This document shows, piece by piece, positions 7,503-16,136 of a stretch of DNA of 64,000 nt. The stretch spans positions 62,001-126,000 of the forward strand of contig JAJDUP010000013.1 of the NCBI GenBank assembly GCA_022826565.1. The letters run 5' to 3'. Each line of letters starts with the position of its first letter. Within the stretch, counting starts at the first letter, position 1. The DNA is from Gemmatimonadota bacterium (GTDB lineage: Bacteria; Gemmatimonadota; Gemmatimonadetes; Longimicrobiales; Gaopeijiaceae). The notes beneath the pieces were generated by a model that did no database searches, was not told the DNA's origin, and worked only from the letters and a program-made list of their open reading frames with translations. The translations under genes were made by a program, and so were the position numbers.

Positions 7503-8796
7503 TTTGAGGGTCCGGGTCGGGATCTGGGGCCGTGAGGCCGGCATGCTCCGCGAGGGACCGGATGGGCGAATCACCTTCGAATACAACCCCGCGTTCCGGG
7601 CCTCGGGACTCGAAATCTCACCGATCCATCTGCCGACGGCTCGCCAGGGCCCGGCCTCGTTCCCCGAGCTGGCACGCAAGCCGGCGTTTCTGGGCCTGCC
7701 CGGCGTCTTTGCCGATGCACTGCCCGACCAGTTCGGAAACGCGGTCATCCGCCGGTACTTCGAAGAGCAAGGACGCCCGGACGCCGCACTGTCACCTCTC
7801 CAGCGGCTCCTGTACATCGGCGACCGCGCCATGGGGGCGCTGGAGTTCCACCCTCCTCTCGACCCCGGCCCGGGCACCGACGAGGCGCTGGAGGTCAGGC
7901 ACCTGGTCGACCAGGCCCGCCGGGTGATCGAGGGAGACGTGTCGGCTGCGGTGCCGGAGATCATGCAGGTCGGCGGCAGCGCCGGGGGCGCGCGGCCCAA
8001 GGCGCTGATTCTGTGGGACCGCGCCGGCAACCGGGTACGATCCGGGTTCGCGCGCCCCGAACCCGGCGAGGAACCGTGGCTCGTCAAGTTCGATGGTGTG
8101 ACCAGCGAAGCGGCAGGTCAGGGGATGCGCGCCGCCCGCAACCCGGGTCCCTGGGGGCGCATCGAGTACGCCTACTCATGCATGGCCTGCGACGCCGGGA
8201 TCGAGATTCCGGAGACACATCTTCTCCGCGACGGAGATCTTGCGCACTTCATGGTCCGGCGATTCGACCGGTCGCCCGCCAAGGGCACGGATCCCCCGCG
8301 CCGGTTGCATTTTCACAGCCTGGGCGGCCTGCAGCACATCGATTTCAACGACCAGTACGTCTTCAGCTACGAGGGATGGTTCGACACGATGCGCGCCATC
8401 GGCCTCGGGCAGCGCTCGGTGAACGAGGCGTTTCGCCGCATGGTCTTCGCCGTGGCCACGGTCAACTTCGACGATCACGTCAAGAACTTCGGGTTCCTGA
8501 TGAATCCGGCCGGCAGATGGCGTCTCGCTCCCGCGTACGACGTCACGTATGCGGAAAACGATGCGTGGACACGCCAACACCAGATGTCGGTGAACAGGAA
8601 TTTCCGGGGGATCACGCGGCGCGACCTGCTCGAGGTGGGGGAAATGTTCGATGTTCCCCGGGGCGGCCGGGAGATCGTCGGGGAAGTGGCGGAGGCCGTC
8701 GCGGCGTGGCGGCGGCATGCTGGGGCGGCGGGAGTGCCGGATGAGATGGTGGAATGGGTGGGTGGGCGTTTGCGGACGGTGGCGGGGCGACTGTGA
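7492..8796 (+). CDS. HipA-like Ser/Thr kinase toxin
   Basis: 434-aa HipA family kinase with a GTG start inside the end of hipB. The N-terminal HipA domain carries LPGVFADALPDQFGN. The kinase part has a Gly-rich loop VGGSAGGARPKA, a lysine in WLVKFDG, the catalytic segment NFDDHVKNFGFL and the metal segment LAPAYDVTY. HipA kinases inactivate a target such as glutamyl-tRNA synthetase by phosphorylation and induce dormancy. All active-site motifs are present, so it looks functional. Length is normal for the family. Confidence 0.9.
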   Translation: MSGDLRVRVGIWGREAGMLREGPDGRITFEYNPAFRASGLEISPIHLPTARQGPASFPELARKPAFLGLPGVFADALPDQFGNAVIRRYFEEQGRPDAALSPLQRLLYIGDRAMGALEFHPPLDPGPGTDEALEVRHLVDQARRVIEGDVSAAVPEIMQVGGSAGGARPKALILWDRAGNRVRSGFARPEPGEEPWLVKFDGVTSEAAGQGMRAARNPGPWGRIEYAYSCMACDAGIEIPETHLLRDGDLAHFMVRRFDRSPAKGTDPPRRLHFHSLGGLQHIDFNDQYVFSYEGWFDTMRAIGLGQRSVNEAFRRMVFAVATVNFDDHVKNFGFLMNPAGRWRLAPAYDVTYAENDAWTRQHQMSVNRNFRGITRRDLLEVGEMFDVPRGGREIVGEVAEAVAAWRRHAGAAGVPDEMVEWVGGRLRTVAGRL

Positions 8797-8871
8797 AATC
8801 CGCACAGCCGGGCCGGATTCCGCACCTGGTGGCGGACGGATTGCCCTGATCGGGTGGACGCGCCGCGGTGA

Positions 8872-8898
8872 TATTATTATGATAGCGAAACGCTATCA
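8872..8898 (+). promoter_or_regulatory. promoter box and palindromic operator of the RHH/PIN pair
   Basis: TGATAGCG-AAA-CGCTATCA (8880-8898) is a perfect inverted repeat with 8-bp arms. A -10-like TATTAT sits just before it at 8872-8877. It lies 24 bp upstream of the antitoxin ATG, and a GGAGG ribosome site follows at 8911. RHH antitoxins bind such repeats. Confidence 0.6.
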
Positions 8899-8922
8899 CC
8901 GCACGCCGACGGAGGTGGAAGG

Positions 8923-9147
8923 ATGCCCGACCTGGCCATTCGGGGAGTCCCGGACGATCTGCACCGCGAACTCAAGGCGGCAGCCGAGAGAAACCACCGC
9001 AGCCTCAACGGCGAGATCGTCTCGAGGCTCACCGCCTCGATCCGCCCCGAGGCGATCGATCCCGTGGCGCTCCTGGACCGCATTCAGCGCCGCTACCGCA
9101 CCCTGGGCCCCATCGACCTGGACAACCTGAGGCGGCGCGGACTTTGA
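8923..9147 (+). CDS. FitA/Arc-type ribbon-helix-helix antitoxin
   Basis: 74-aa antitoxin. LAIRGVPDDLHRELKAAAERN followed by HRSLNGEIVSRLTASI is the FitA-like ribbon-helix-helix, with the strand and two helices in order. The C-terminal part (ALLDRIQRRYRTLGPIDLDNLRR) would bind the toxin. Its stop overlaps the downstream PIN gene start by 4 bp (TTGA). The operator at 8880-8898 fits autoregulation. Confidence 0.85.
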   Translation: MPDLAIRGVPDDLHRELKAAAERNHRSLNGEIVSRLTASIRPEAIDPVALLDRIQRRYRTLGPIDLDNLRRRGL

Positions 9148-9533
9148 TCGTCGTCGACACGGGCGTCATGCTGCGCCTGGTCGTCGGCGGACGCGCCGGC
9201 GCCGACGCGGCCCGCCTCTTCCGGCAGGACCCGGAGTGGGCCGCCCCCGCGAGCCTGATCACCGAACTGCGCACCGTGCTCCTCGGCCTGGTGCGGGACC
9301 GCTCGATCACGGCCGACCAGGCCAAGGCCATGTGCGACGATGTGGCCGTCGTGCTGGGGCCGCGGATCGTCACCGTGCCGTCGCACCGGGTGGTGGACAC
9401 GGCAGTGGGTTGCGGGCTGACGGCGGCCGAGGCGGAGTGCGTGGTGGCCGCGCGGGAGCTGGGCGTGAAGCTCGCGACGGGCGACCGGGGGGTGCTGCGG
9501 GGGGCGGGGGAGGACGGGGTCTGGGTGGTGTGA
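9144..9533 (+). CDS. PIN-domain toxin (VapC/FitB family)
   Basis: 129-aa PIN nuclease starting at TTG within the antitoxin stop. Conserved acids are D5 in VVDTGVMLRLV, the Glu of LITELRTVLLG, the acids of LTAAEAECVVAARELG and the Asp of LATGDRGVLR. This is a complete second PIN-type TA pair, unrelated in antitoxin type to the one at 4.4-5.1 kb. It converges on the cupin gene across 27 bp. Confidence 0.85.
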   Translation: MIVVDTGVMLRLVVGGRAGADAARLFRQDPEWAAPASLITELRTVLLGLVRDRSITADQAKAMCDDVAVVLGPRIVTVPSHRVVDTAVGCGLTAAEAECVVAARELGVKLATGDRGVLRGAGEDGVWVV

Positions 9534-9560
9534 GGCATTGGCTGGGCAGCGCGGCCGGCA

Positions 9561-9932
9561 TTACTCCGCGAAGTGGTACGTGATCTCGTCGAAGCGGTCG
9601 CGGGGGAACGAGAACACGAGGCACAGCGGCTCGGGACCGGTGCATCGGAGCGCGTGCGTGGCGCCTGACGGGATATGGATTGCGCACCCGGGTCCTATCG
9701 GTGCCGACTGATCGTTGATGTCCACTTTCCCCCGGCCGCTGACGACGTAGTAGGTCTCCTCGGATTCGTGGCAGTGGGGCAGGAAGTGCTCGCCGGGCGC
9801 CAGTTGCGCGATCCCCGTCACCAGCCCGGTGTCGATGCGAGTATCCCAGTGTATCAACCACACTGACGGAACATCCGATGCCCTTCCAATTGTAGTCGTC
9901 GGTGCGCGCTTCGCGCATTTTGATCGTCGCAC
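9561..9932 (-). CDS. small cupin-domain protein
   Basis: 123-aa single-domain cupin. Motif 1 is APGEHFLPHCHESEETYYVVSG, with the His, His and Glu metal ligands. Motif 2 is IHIPSGATHALRCTG. The predicted GTG start is not backed by a good ribosome site, so the first 10-20 residues are uncertain. Such cupins bind a metal and a small ligand; nothing here shows the substrate. The neighbours do not form an operon with it. Confidence 0.75.
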   Translation of the reverse strand: MRRSKCAKRAPTTTIGRASDVPSVWLIHWDTRIDTGLVTGIAQLAPGEHFLPHCHESEETYYVVSGRGKVDINDQSAPIGPGCAIHIPSGATHALRCTGPEPLCLVFSFPRDRFDEITYHFAE

Positions 9933-10031
9933 GCGGCAAGGTTAGCTTTGGTGCCCGTTCCCCGAAGTTCCCCCAGGAGATGCAATGGTCCCCATTCTCG
10001 CGCTGCAGGCTGTGGCCGGAGTGAGGTTGTG

Positions 10032-10934
10032 ATGGACAACGTCCGACATTCACGCTGGCGCGGGGCGCTTCTCTGGGTGGGCGCGTTCCTGATCATGGCG
10101 GGGGCCGCGATCTACCAGCGCCGCACCGGTCCTACCTATCCGCTGCGCGGCGAGGTCGTCGTGGGAGCCGATGCGTACCGCTACGAGCTGGTGCGCAGCC
10201 AGGAGACCATCGAGCCCGCGCGCGTTGCGTTGCCTCGGCCGGGCGCGAGCGCCACCGGCACGGTGACCTACCGGCGCTACCCCACCAGCGACGACTTCAC
10301 CACGGTGGAGATGGCGATGGAGGAGGGGGAGGACGGACCGGAGCTGGCGGCGTACCTCCCCATCCAGCCCGCGGCCGGAAAGATGGAGTACTACCTGGAG
10401 CTCGGGACGGCGGACGGCGGCGTCCGCATCCCCGCCGAGCAGGGCGGGGACGCCAACATCATCCTGCGCTACAAGGACCCGGTGCCGGCCCCGCTCCTCA
10501 TCTCGCATGTCATCGCGATGTTCTTCACCGTGCTGATCGGGATGCGGACCGGCCTGGGCGCGCTGTTCGCGCCGGGCAACCTGCGCGCGCTGGTCTGGGT
10601 GACCCTGATCGGGATGACGATGGGCGGCCTGGTACTCGGCCCCTTCGTCCAGAACTACGCCTTCGGCGAGTACTGGACCGGCTTCCCCTGGGGCTACGAC
10701 CTGACGGACAACAAGCTGCTCATCATGTGGGTGGTGTGGGTGTTCGCGGCGCTTGCGCTGGGCATGAAACCGAAGCGGAAGGCCGGGCCGGGTCGCGTGA
10801 CCGTGGGCGTCGCCGCGCTCGTCATGACGGTCGTGTACCTCATCCCGCACAGCATGCGCGGCAGCGAGCTGGACTTCGCGGCGGTAGACGCGGGCGTGCC
10901 CGCCGAGGAGGCCGTCGGCACCGGCCGCAACTAG
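10032..10934 (+). CDS. membrane protein of unknown function
   Basis: About 300 aa. An N-terminal membrane helix (ALLWVGAFLIMAGAAIY) is followed by a roughly 130-residue extracytoplasmic region, probably beta-rich (EVVVGADAYRYELV...GTVTYRRYP). Four further helices lie at about 165-285, including LLISHVIAMFFTVLIGMRTG, LLIMWVVWVFAALALG and VGVAALVMTVVYLIPH. I use the ATG at 10032 (MDNVRHSRW) rather than the upstream in-frame ATG because the transmembrane protein starts cleanly there. The next gene, also a membrane protein, follows by 49 bp, so the two are likely one operon. I cannot name the family. Confidence 0.65.
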   Translation: MDNVRHSRWRGALLWVGAFLIMAGAAIYQRRTGPTYPLRGEVVVGADAYRYELVRSQETIEPARVALPRPGASATGTVTYRRYPTSDDFTTVEMAMEEGEDGPELAAYLPIQPAAGKMEYYLELGTADGGVRIPAEQGGDANIILRYKDPVPAPLLISHVIAMFFTVLIGMRTGLGALFAPGNLRALVWVTLIGMTMGGLVLGPFVQNYAFGEYWTGFPWGYDLTDNKLLIMWVVWVFAALALGMKPKRKAGPGRVTVGVAALVMTVVYLIPHSMRGSELDFAAVDAGVPAEEAVGTGRN

Positions 10935-10983
10935 GCAGTCCGTTGGACAAACTCATCCACGGACTGCCAGCCCGGGTTCCATC

Positions 10984-11451
10984 GTGAGCGCGGGGCACCT
11001 CCATCTGCTGACCGTGCACCTGCCGGTTGTCCTCTGTCCTCTCGCGCTGGTGCTCTTCCTCTTTGCCCGCCTGCGCTACGACACGCCCGCCGCCCGCATC
11101 GCCCGCTGGCTCCTTGTGGCTTCCGCGGTCGTGGGCGTGCCCGCGTATTTCTCCGGCCCGCCCGCCTTCGAGTCGATGGAGAGCGAGCTGGCCCCGATGC
11201 GCGACCTGGTGGAGTTGCACGCGGTTCTGGGCAGGGCGGCCTTCTTCGGTCTCGTGCTGCTGGCACTCACCGCCCTCCAGACGTCGCTGAAGGAGATGCA
11301 GGAGGAGCCGGTGCCCGGCTGGCTGCACGGCATCGTGGTGGTTGGCACGCTCCTTCTCAGCTACGTCCTGGCCTGGACGGGGCACCTCGGGGGCGCCATA
11401 CGCCGTCCGGAGTTGGGAGATGCGCTCTCATGGCTCTTTCCCCGCTGGTGA
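10984..11451 (+). CDS. four-helix membrane protein (DUF2231-like)
   Basis: 155 aa, GTG start. It opens with LHLLTVHLPVVLCPLALVLFLFA, the His-x-x-x-x-His pattern at the head of the first helix seen in DUF2231-type proteins. Three more helices follow (IARWLLVASAVVGVPAYF, LGRAAFFGLVLLALTAL, GIVVVGTLLLSYVLAWTGHLGG). DUF2231 proteins are often near haem or electron-transfer genes, but none is seen here. Probably co-transcribed with the gene at 10032. Confidence 0.6.
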   Translation: MSAGHLHLLTVHLPVVLCPLALVLFLFARLRYDTPAARIARWLLVASAVVGVPAYFSGPPAFESMESELAPMRDLVELHAVLGRAAFFGLVLLALTALQTSLKEMQEEPVPGWLHGIVVVGTLLLSYVLAWTGHLGGAIRRPELGDALSWLFPRW

Positions 11452-11510
11452 GCCCATGCCCCGGCGCCGACGATGACGATGTCGAATGACCGGGCCCCTT
11501 CGTCATCGGC

Positions 11511-12251
11511 CTACCCGAAGCGTTTCGAGTCCGCCGAGGCGTAACGCGCCATCATGCGGTCGAGCCCGGCCGTCGCCTCCAGCGTCTCCACCACCTCCGG
11601 CAGTCGCTTCCCCGGAATGACGCATGTCATTTCCTCGGAGCGCATGCCGGTGCGCGAGCGGCTGAGGGCGCACCCGACGCTGGCCGCCACCATGTTCCGG
11701 TCCTTGGCCATGGCCACGATGTGGCACTGCGGCTTGCCCTCGATCGGCATCTCCGGGAAGGCGTTCTTCAGCGTCATCAGCCCGAGGCCGTGGATGCGCA
11801 GCAGCACGACGTCCGGGGCCGTGTGGCGCTCGGCAAGCGGTCCGTACACCACCGACTCCGGCCGCTCGGCGACGTGCGGCAGGGCCATCACCGCCGCCTG
11901 GTCGACCCAGCCGGCCTCGAGAACCGCTCCAACGTCGTCCTTCGTCGCCGCTTCCTCCAGCGTGATGAAGCCGTGTGTGTAGCTGCCCACGCTGCAGTTG
12001 GCGTGGTCCGCCGCGACGGTGGCGAAAGTGTCGCTGACGCCATGGATCCAGAACACGCATCCGGCCGGAACCTGCCCGGTTCGACCGTGCTCGTTGGGTG
12101 GCGGGTAGCTCCCCTCGACGCGAGCTGCGGACGGCGTCTCGCCGGGGCCATGGAACGATATCGCCAGCGGCGGCGCGAGCGGCTTGAGCGCAGCGACGAG
12201 GCGTTCGTTGAGCGATTGCCAGTCCCGTGTGTCTCCGTTCCCTGTCGTCAT
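11511..12251 (-). CDS. DUF169 family protein
   Basis: 246-aa protein of the DUF169 family, of unknown biochemical role. Recognisable stretches are the N-terminal PLAISFHGPGETP, CVFWIHGVSDTFATVAADHANCSVGSYTHGF with its conserved Cys residues, and the C-terminal MRSEEMTCVIPGKRLPEVVETLE. A Fur-like inverted repeat lies 82-97 bp upstream of its ATG, which suggests metal-dependent control. It is monocistronic as far as can be seen. Confidence 0.75.
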   Translation of the reverse strand: MTTGNGDTRDWQSLNERLVAALKPLAPPLAISFHGPGETPSAARVEGSYPPPNEHGRTGQVPAGCVFWIHGVSDTFATVAADHANCSVGSYTHGFITLEEAATKDDVGAVLEAGWVDQAAVMALPHVAERPESVVYGPLAERHTAPDVVLLRIHGLGLMTLKNAFPEMPIEGKPQCHIVAMAKDRNMVAASVGCALSRSRTGMRSEEMTCVIPGKRLPEVVETLEATAGLDRMMARYASADSKRFG

Positions 12252-12332
12252 TTCATGTCCCCTTGCGGTTCAGCAGGTGGTGAGTCGTGCACGGGTCATC
12301 CCCGGAGAGGGGATGCGAGTGCTCGACCATAA

Positions 12333-12348
12333 TGATAATGGATTATCA
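12333..12348. promoter_or_regulatory. Fur/PerR/Zur-like inverted repeat
   Basis: TGATAAT-GG-ATTATCA is a perfect inverted repeat. Its arms equal the 7-1-7 Fur-family consensus TGATAATnATTATCA, but with a 2-bp instead of a 1-bp centre. It is the only AT-rich stretch in this GC-rich intergenic region (12252-12540) and lies upstream of the DUF169 gene. I see nothing else in that region. Confidence 0.5.
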
Positions 12349-12540
12349 ATTACGCCGCTGATGCACGCCGGTAACCGGACGGCGGGGTTTTACGTGGTAG
12401 AGGTTGCGCGTTGGCGGGTGCGGCAAGCGGGCGGGCGCCGTCGAGGAGTGACGGGATTCGGGACGAGTGGAAGGGTCGGCGGTTTGTAGCGGGTCGATAC
12501 TACGCCGTGCGCGGCCCGCGATACAGACGGACGACGGGGG

Positions 12541-12876
12541 TCATTCGAACAACTCCGCGTGAGTGCCGGCTCGGACGAAATTGATCGAACCGCCTGGCTT
12601 CGGCGAATCATCAACCTGATAGATGACAAGGAAATCTCCGCCGACATGGCATTCGCGGTGATTCGCCCATGCGCCTCTCAGCGCGTGGTCCCTCCACTCT
12701 GGACCGAGCGGGGCTTCGTTGGCAATCAGGTGGAGCATGACCGCCTTGAGCCGATTCATGTCGTATCGACCCGACCGCGAGAGGCGTTCCCAATCCTTGA
12801 GGAAGCCACGGGTAAAGTCCACGCGCCGAGGCGGGCGCGTCCTCTTACTGGCCGCGGACTTCTTCGAGCTCCGCAA
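12541..12876 (-). CDS. YafQ/RelE-superfamily toxin
   Basis: 111-aa mRNA interferase of the YafQ type, longer than the usual ~92 aa because of a basic N-terminal tail. TRGFLKDWERLSR matches the YafQ start, and LPxxxRDHxLxGxWxxxRECHVxxD is present as GPEWRDHALRGAWANHRECHVGGD, with the catalytic His residues. The C-terminus (INFVRAGTHAELFE) is also typical. The gene overlaps the end of the antitoxin gene by 32 bp. Confidence 0.85.
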   Translation of the reverse strand: MRSSKKSAASKRTRPPRRVDFTRGFLKDWERLSRSGRYDMNRLKAVMLHLIANEAPLGPEWRDHALRGAWANHRECHVGGDFLVIYQVDDSPKPGGSINFVRAGTHAELFE

Positions 12877-13126
12877 ACATCTCGTCCGCGCTGGCGAATC
12901 GCGTCGTGCCCCGTCTCATCATCTCCTCCGACTCGGCCATCGCCCTTTGGGTCTCGGCATTCGGCACCTTGAGTTCGAGAGGGAAGGCCTGATCGACCGC
13001 GATTCGGTGGAAAAACAAGCGCACGGCCTCTGAGGCCGTCAGCCCCATCGCCGCGAGCGCCGCCGTAGCCTTCCGCTTCATCTCTGTGTCCATTCGGACA
13101 TGGAGCATCGAACTGTGCGTCTTCAT
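12845..13126 (-). CDS. RelB/DinJ-family antitoxin
   Basis: 93-aa antitoxin to the YafQ-like toxin. MLHVRMDTEMKRKATAALAA followed by MGLTASEAVRLFFHRIAVDQAFP is the DinJ ribbon-helix-helix. The C-terminal acidic part (ESEEMMRRGTTRFASADEMFAELEEV) binds toxin. I take the ATG at 13126 (MKTHSS); the ATG at 13108 is an alternative. A perfect 16-bp palindrome 15 bp upstream is the likely operator. Confidence 0.85.
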   Translation of the reverse strand: MKTHSSMLHVRMDTEMKRKATAALAAMGLTASEAVRLFFHRIAVDQAFPLELKVPNAETQRAMAESEEMMRRGTTRFASADEMFAELEEVRGQ

Positions 13127-13140
13127 CCGAACATCTCCCG

Positions 13141-13156
13141 TATCGCAATTGCGATA
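13141..13156. promoter_or_regulatory. operator palindrome of the dinJ/yafQ pair
   Basis: TATCGCAATTGCGATA is a perfect palindrome directly in front of the antitoxin gene. DinJ/RelB proteins bind palindromes in this position. Confidence 0.6.
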
Positions 13157-13229
13157 TAAGCTGTCATGCTGGTGCGCCCCGGTCAACCCGTGCCAGTCGG
13201 GAACGCAGTCCTCCGGGGGACGTCGGCGG

Positions 13230-14909
13230 TCACCTACCGGAGCCGGCCGGCCGCGGCACTCCCTCACCCGGCAGCGGTGGCGTGTACACCGGATCCCGGC
13301 GCGCGCGGGTGGCCTGCTCGAAGGCGTATCCGAGCGCGAACAGCCGGGGTTCGCTGAAGGCCCGGCCGAGGAAGGAGATCCCGACGGGCAGACCCGTGGG
13401 AGTGAACCCCGCCGGCACGATGAGATCGGGTACGCCTGCCAGGCTCGCGATGTGGGTGCCCAGCATGCCGGCGAAGTGATCGGCCTCGGAACGCAGGACG
13501 GGAGGGTTGGCCGAGGGAGGATAGACGATGGCGTCGAGGTCCCGGGCGTCCATCATCCCGTGCACGATCGTCCGGACCATCGGGAAGCCGTGCTCCCGCA
13601 TCGCCACGTACTCGAAGCCGGTCAGCTCGCCGCTGGCCTCCTCGTCCCTGAAGATGTTCCAGCGGACCGGGTTCGGGCGTGATCCGTCCGGCATGGGCGC
13701 CACGATCTCGTCCGATCTCGCGATCATCTCCCGCAGCGTTTTCGGATACCCGGGCGCGAGGGTGGCGAGATAGTCCTCGATCTGGGACCGGAACTCCGGA
13801 TAGCGCACGGTCGTGTACCAGTCGCCCTTAACCGCCAGGAGCCACGGCGGATAGTGCACGTCGACGATGGTCGCTCCCTGGGCGCGCATGGTCGCGAGCG
13901 CCGTCTCGACGATCCAGGTCACGGATTCGTCGTCGCCCACCAGGTCGCGCGCGATCCCGATGCGGGCGCCCTCGAGCGCGCCGGCGTCCAGGAACTGCGT
14001 GTAGTCGGTCTCGAAGCGGCCCTCGCTCTTGCGGGTTGTGGGATCCGCGGGATCGACGCCGGTCATGACCCCGAGCATCGCCGCGACATCGTACACGTGG
14101 CGCCCCATCGGGCCGCCCATGTCGAGCGTGATCGACAGCGGAATGATCCCGTCGTGACTCAGCAGCCCGTGCGTCGGACGGAGCGCGACGATGCCGTTGT
14201 CCGTAGCGGGCCCCCGGATGGAGCCGCCGGTGTCGGTGCCCACGCCCAGCTGGGCCATGGACGCGGCGACGGCGATGCCGGCCCCCGTCGATGATCCCGA
14301 AGGCGTATGCGCGGGGTCGTGGGGGTTCTTGGGGAAGAAATCGCCCACCGAGCTGAGGATGCCGCCGGAGGCAAGCTCGCTCAACGCGGTCTTGGCCAGC
14401 ATGATCGCACCGGCGTCGCGCAGCTTCTTCACGATGAAGGCGTCGTCAGGGGGGATCGAGCCCGCGAGAAGGGCCGATCCGCCCGTGGTGGGCATGTCCC
14501 CCGTATCGACGTTGTCCTTCAGGACCACGGGGATGCCGTGCAGCAGGGACCGCGGACCGCTGCGCCGCCGCTCTTCATCGAGCTCCCGCGCCCGCTCAAG
14601 GGCGTTCTCGTTCACCCAGAGCATGGCGTGGAGTTCGGGGCCGGCCCGATCGTAGGCCTCGATTCGCGCCAGGCTCATCTCGACGAGGCGCTCAGAGGTG
14701 AGTTGGCCGGTATTGAAGGCCGCGTTGAGGTCTTCGATGGTGGCCTGTCCGAGGCCGGTTGGGTGTGGGGGTGGCTGGGCCGGGATCGGCGCGGGGCTGA
14801 AGGCCAGGAGGAGGAGCAGGGTTGCCAGCAGGCGGAGGGGCCGCGTGGGGCGGTGGGGGAGGGTGGGGGTGGGGGTGGGGGTGAGCATCGTTTGGGTTTC
14901 TTGGGTCAT
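13230..14909 (-). CDS. secreted amidase (amidase signature family)
   Basis: About 559-aa amidase that hydrolyses an unknown amide. The N-terminus has a Pro/Thr run and then a signal peptide (RPLRLLATLLLLLAFSPAPIPAQ), so it acts outside the cytoplasm. The catalytic Ser-cisSer-Lys triad is visible: Lys in GIPVVLKDNVDT, the cis-Ser in TPSGSSTGAGIAVAA and the nucleophile Ser in GVGTDTGGSIRGPA. I prefer the ATG at 14909 to the GTG at 14924; the ATG at 14888 is also possible. The first of the dispersed ATGTAA elements lies 82 bp upstream. Confidence 0.88.
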   Translation of the reverse strand: MTQETQTMLTPTPTPTLPHRPTRPLRLLATLLLLLAFSPAPIPAQPPPHPTGLGQATIEDLNAAFNTGQLTSERLVEMSLARIEAYDRAGPELHAMLWVNENALERARELDEERRRSGPRSLLHGIPVVLKDNVDTGDMPTTGGSALLAGSIPPDDAFIVKKLRDAGAIMLAKTALSELASGGILSSVGDFFPKNPHDPAHTPSGSSTGAGIAVAASMAQLGVGTDTGGSIRGPATDNGIVALRPTHGLLSHDGIIPLSITLDMGGPMGRHVYDVAAMLGVMTGVDPADPTTRKSEGRFETDYTQFLDAGALEGARIGIARDLVGDDESVTWIVETALATMRAQGATIVDVHYPPWLLAVKGDWYTTVRYPEFRSQIEDYLATLAPGYPKTLREMIARSDEIVAPMPDGSRPNPVRWNIFRDEEASGELTGFEYVAMREHGFPMVRTIVHGMMDARDLDAIVYPPSANPPVLRSEADHFAGMLGTHIASLAGVPDLIVPAGFTPTGLPVGISFLGRAFSEPRLFALGYAFEQATRARRDPVYTPPLPGEGVPRPAGSGR

Positions 14910-14990
14910 GGGCGGCCAGGTCACGCAACGGAGGTTCCGAGGGCTCTCGGACCCGGGCGGTTCAACTTAACAGCTCAGACCTGGGCAGGG

Positions 14991-15030
14991 ATGTAAAGCC
15001 GAGTTTACAAAATGGAAACTGCGGTTGTCA
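14991..15030 (+). repeat. dispersed ATGTAA element, copy 1
   Basis: First of six copies. ATGTAAAG opens it, ACA is at columns 17-19, the second box reads ATGGAA at columns 22-27, and TTGTCA closes it. It lies between the amidase start and the end of the Rpn gene, both on the minus strand. Confidence 0.55.
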
Positions 15031-15032
15031 TA

Positions 15033-16124
15033 TCAGTCATCTCGCGCGCGTGCCAGCAGTTCCGCGCCCGTCTCGCGTTCGATGATGCGGTCTGCTATGC
15101 GCGCGATCCGCTCTGGATCGGCAATCCCTTCCATTAACTGCGACAGGCGCTCGGCCGTCTCTGCTCCGAACTTGAGCCTCGCCTGCCGACACAGTGTGGC
15201 GCGGCCCTCCATACGCCCTCGTCCGAGCCCTTCGCGACGCGCCTGCTCCTTCAGTTCCTCCACCCCTGCATAGATCATCTCCGCCTCCTTCAGCGACTTC
15301 ACCTCTTCGAGCACCTCTTCTCGGATCCCCCACGATTCGGCCGCGCCCAGCACCCATTCCCGAAACGCCTCGCGCAACCTCGCGTGCTCCGCCCCGGGAT
15401 ACCGCTCCAGCACCCGCCGAACTACGCGCGACACGTTATGGAACGAGGGGTCCAGCTCGAGGCTCGCAATCCACGACACCACGTTCCCCTTCGGTAGAGA
15501 GTGACGCGCACGCTCGCGCAGGTCAAGGACCTCGTGGCGCAGCCTTGGCTGGCGTGCGGCGAGCCACCCGTGCGCCGCCTCGATCAGCTCGGAGATGTCC
15601 TGTGGGGCCGTCCAGCGGGCCTGCCCGTTGTAGATGGTCACCGCGAGCGTGGGCGGCAACCGGCCTCCGGGAGCCAACTCTTCGCTATGAGGCCTGGCGG
15701 CGGTCAGCCCGTGGTAGGCGGCGCCGACGTAGTGGTGGATGCGCACCGCCATGTAGCGGTCGACTGCCGACTGGAACTCGATCGCGAGGAGCAGATGCCT
15801 GCGGCTTCCGCGGAAGTGGATCTTCCAAACGAGATCGGCGTGGGAACGGACCAGCCCAGCCGCGATCCGTTCGTTCGCGAGGATTTCGACTCTCTTGAAG
15901 TCGAGTTCGTCGGCCAGGCCGGCGTCGAGGAAGTGCCGGATCAACTGGTTGACGGCCAGGGGAATGGAGAACAGCAACTTGTAGGACTGGTCGTGTCGTC
16001 GGGACACCGGGGAGCTCGTGGCGCGAGGCAGGCTTGGGGGGACTGGGGGCTCCCGGATCCCGCTGTGGAGCCGGGGAAATGCCCACTGCGGATAAGGGTC
16101 GCTCAGGAGACGGGGCGGTTCCAT
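15033..16124 (-). CDS. Rpn-family recombination-promoting nuclease / putative transposase
   Basis: 363 aa. After a variable N-terminus, HDQSYKLLFSIPLAVNQLIRHFL starts the PD-(D/E)xK transposase_31-like domain. Its core is ADLVWKIHFRG...LLLAIEFQSAVDRYMAVRIHHYV, with Asp, Glu and Gln of the nuclease site. The C-terminus has a charged helical stretch (EEVKSLKEAEMIYAGVEELKEQ) and a DUF4351-like end (ARLKFGAETAERLSQLMEGI). Rpn proteins are DNA nucleases that promote recombination and have been proposed as defence factors; several are often found per genome. It appears intact, unlike the second copy at 16.6-17.1 kb. Confidence 0.82.
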   Translation of the reverse strand: MEPPRLLSDPYPQWAFPRLHSGIREPPVPPSLPRATSSPVSRRHDQSYKLLFSIPLAVNQLIRHFLDAGLADELDFKRVEILANERIAAGLVRSHADLVWKIHFRGSRRHLLLAIEFQSAVDRYMAVRIHHYVGAAYHGLTAARPHSEELAPGGRLPPTLAVTIYNGQARWTAPQDISELIEAAHGWLAARQPRLRHEVLDLRERARHSLPKGNVVSWIASLELDPSFHNVSRVVRRVLERYPGAEHARLREAFREWVLGAAESWGIREEVLEEVKSLKEAEMIYAGVEELKEQARREGLGRGRMEGRATLCRQARLKFGAETAERLSQLMEGIADPERIARIADRIIERETGAELLARARDD

Positions 16125-16136
16125 GGCTGTTTGGGA

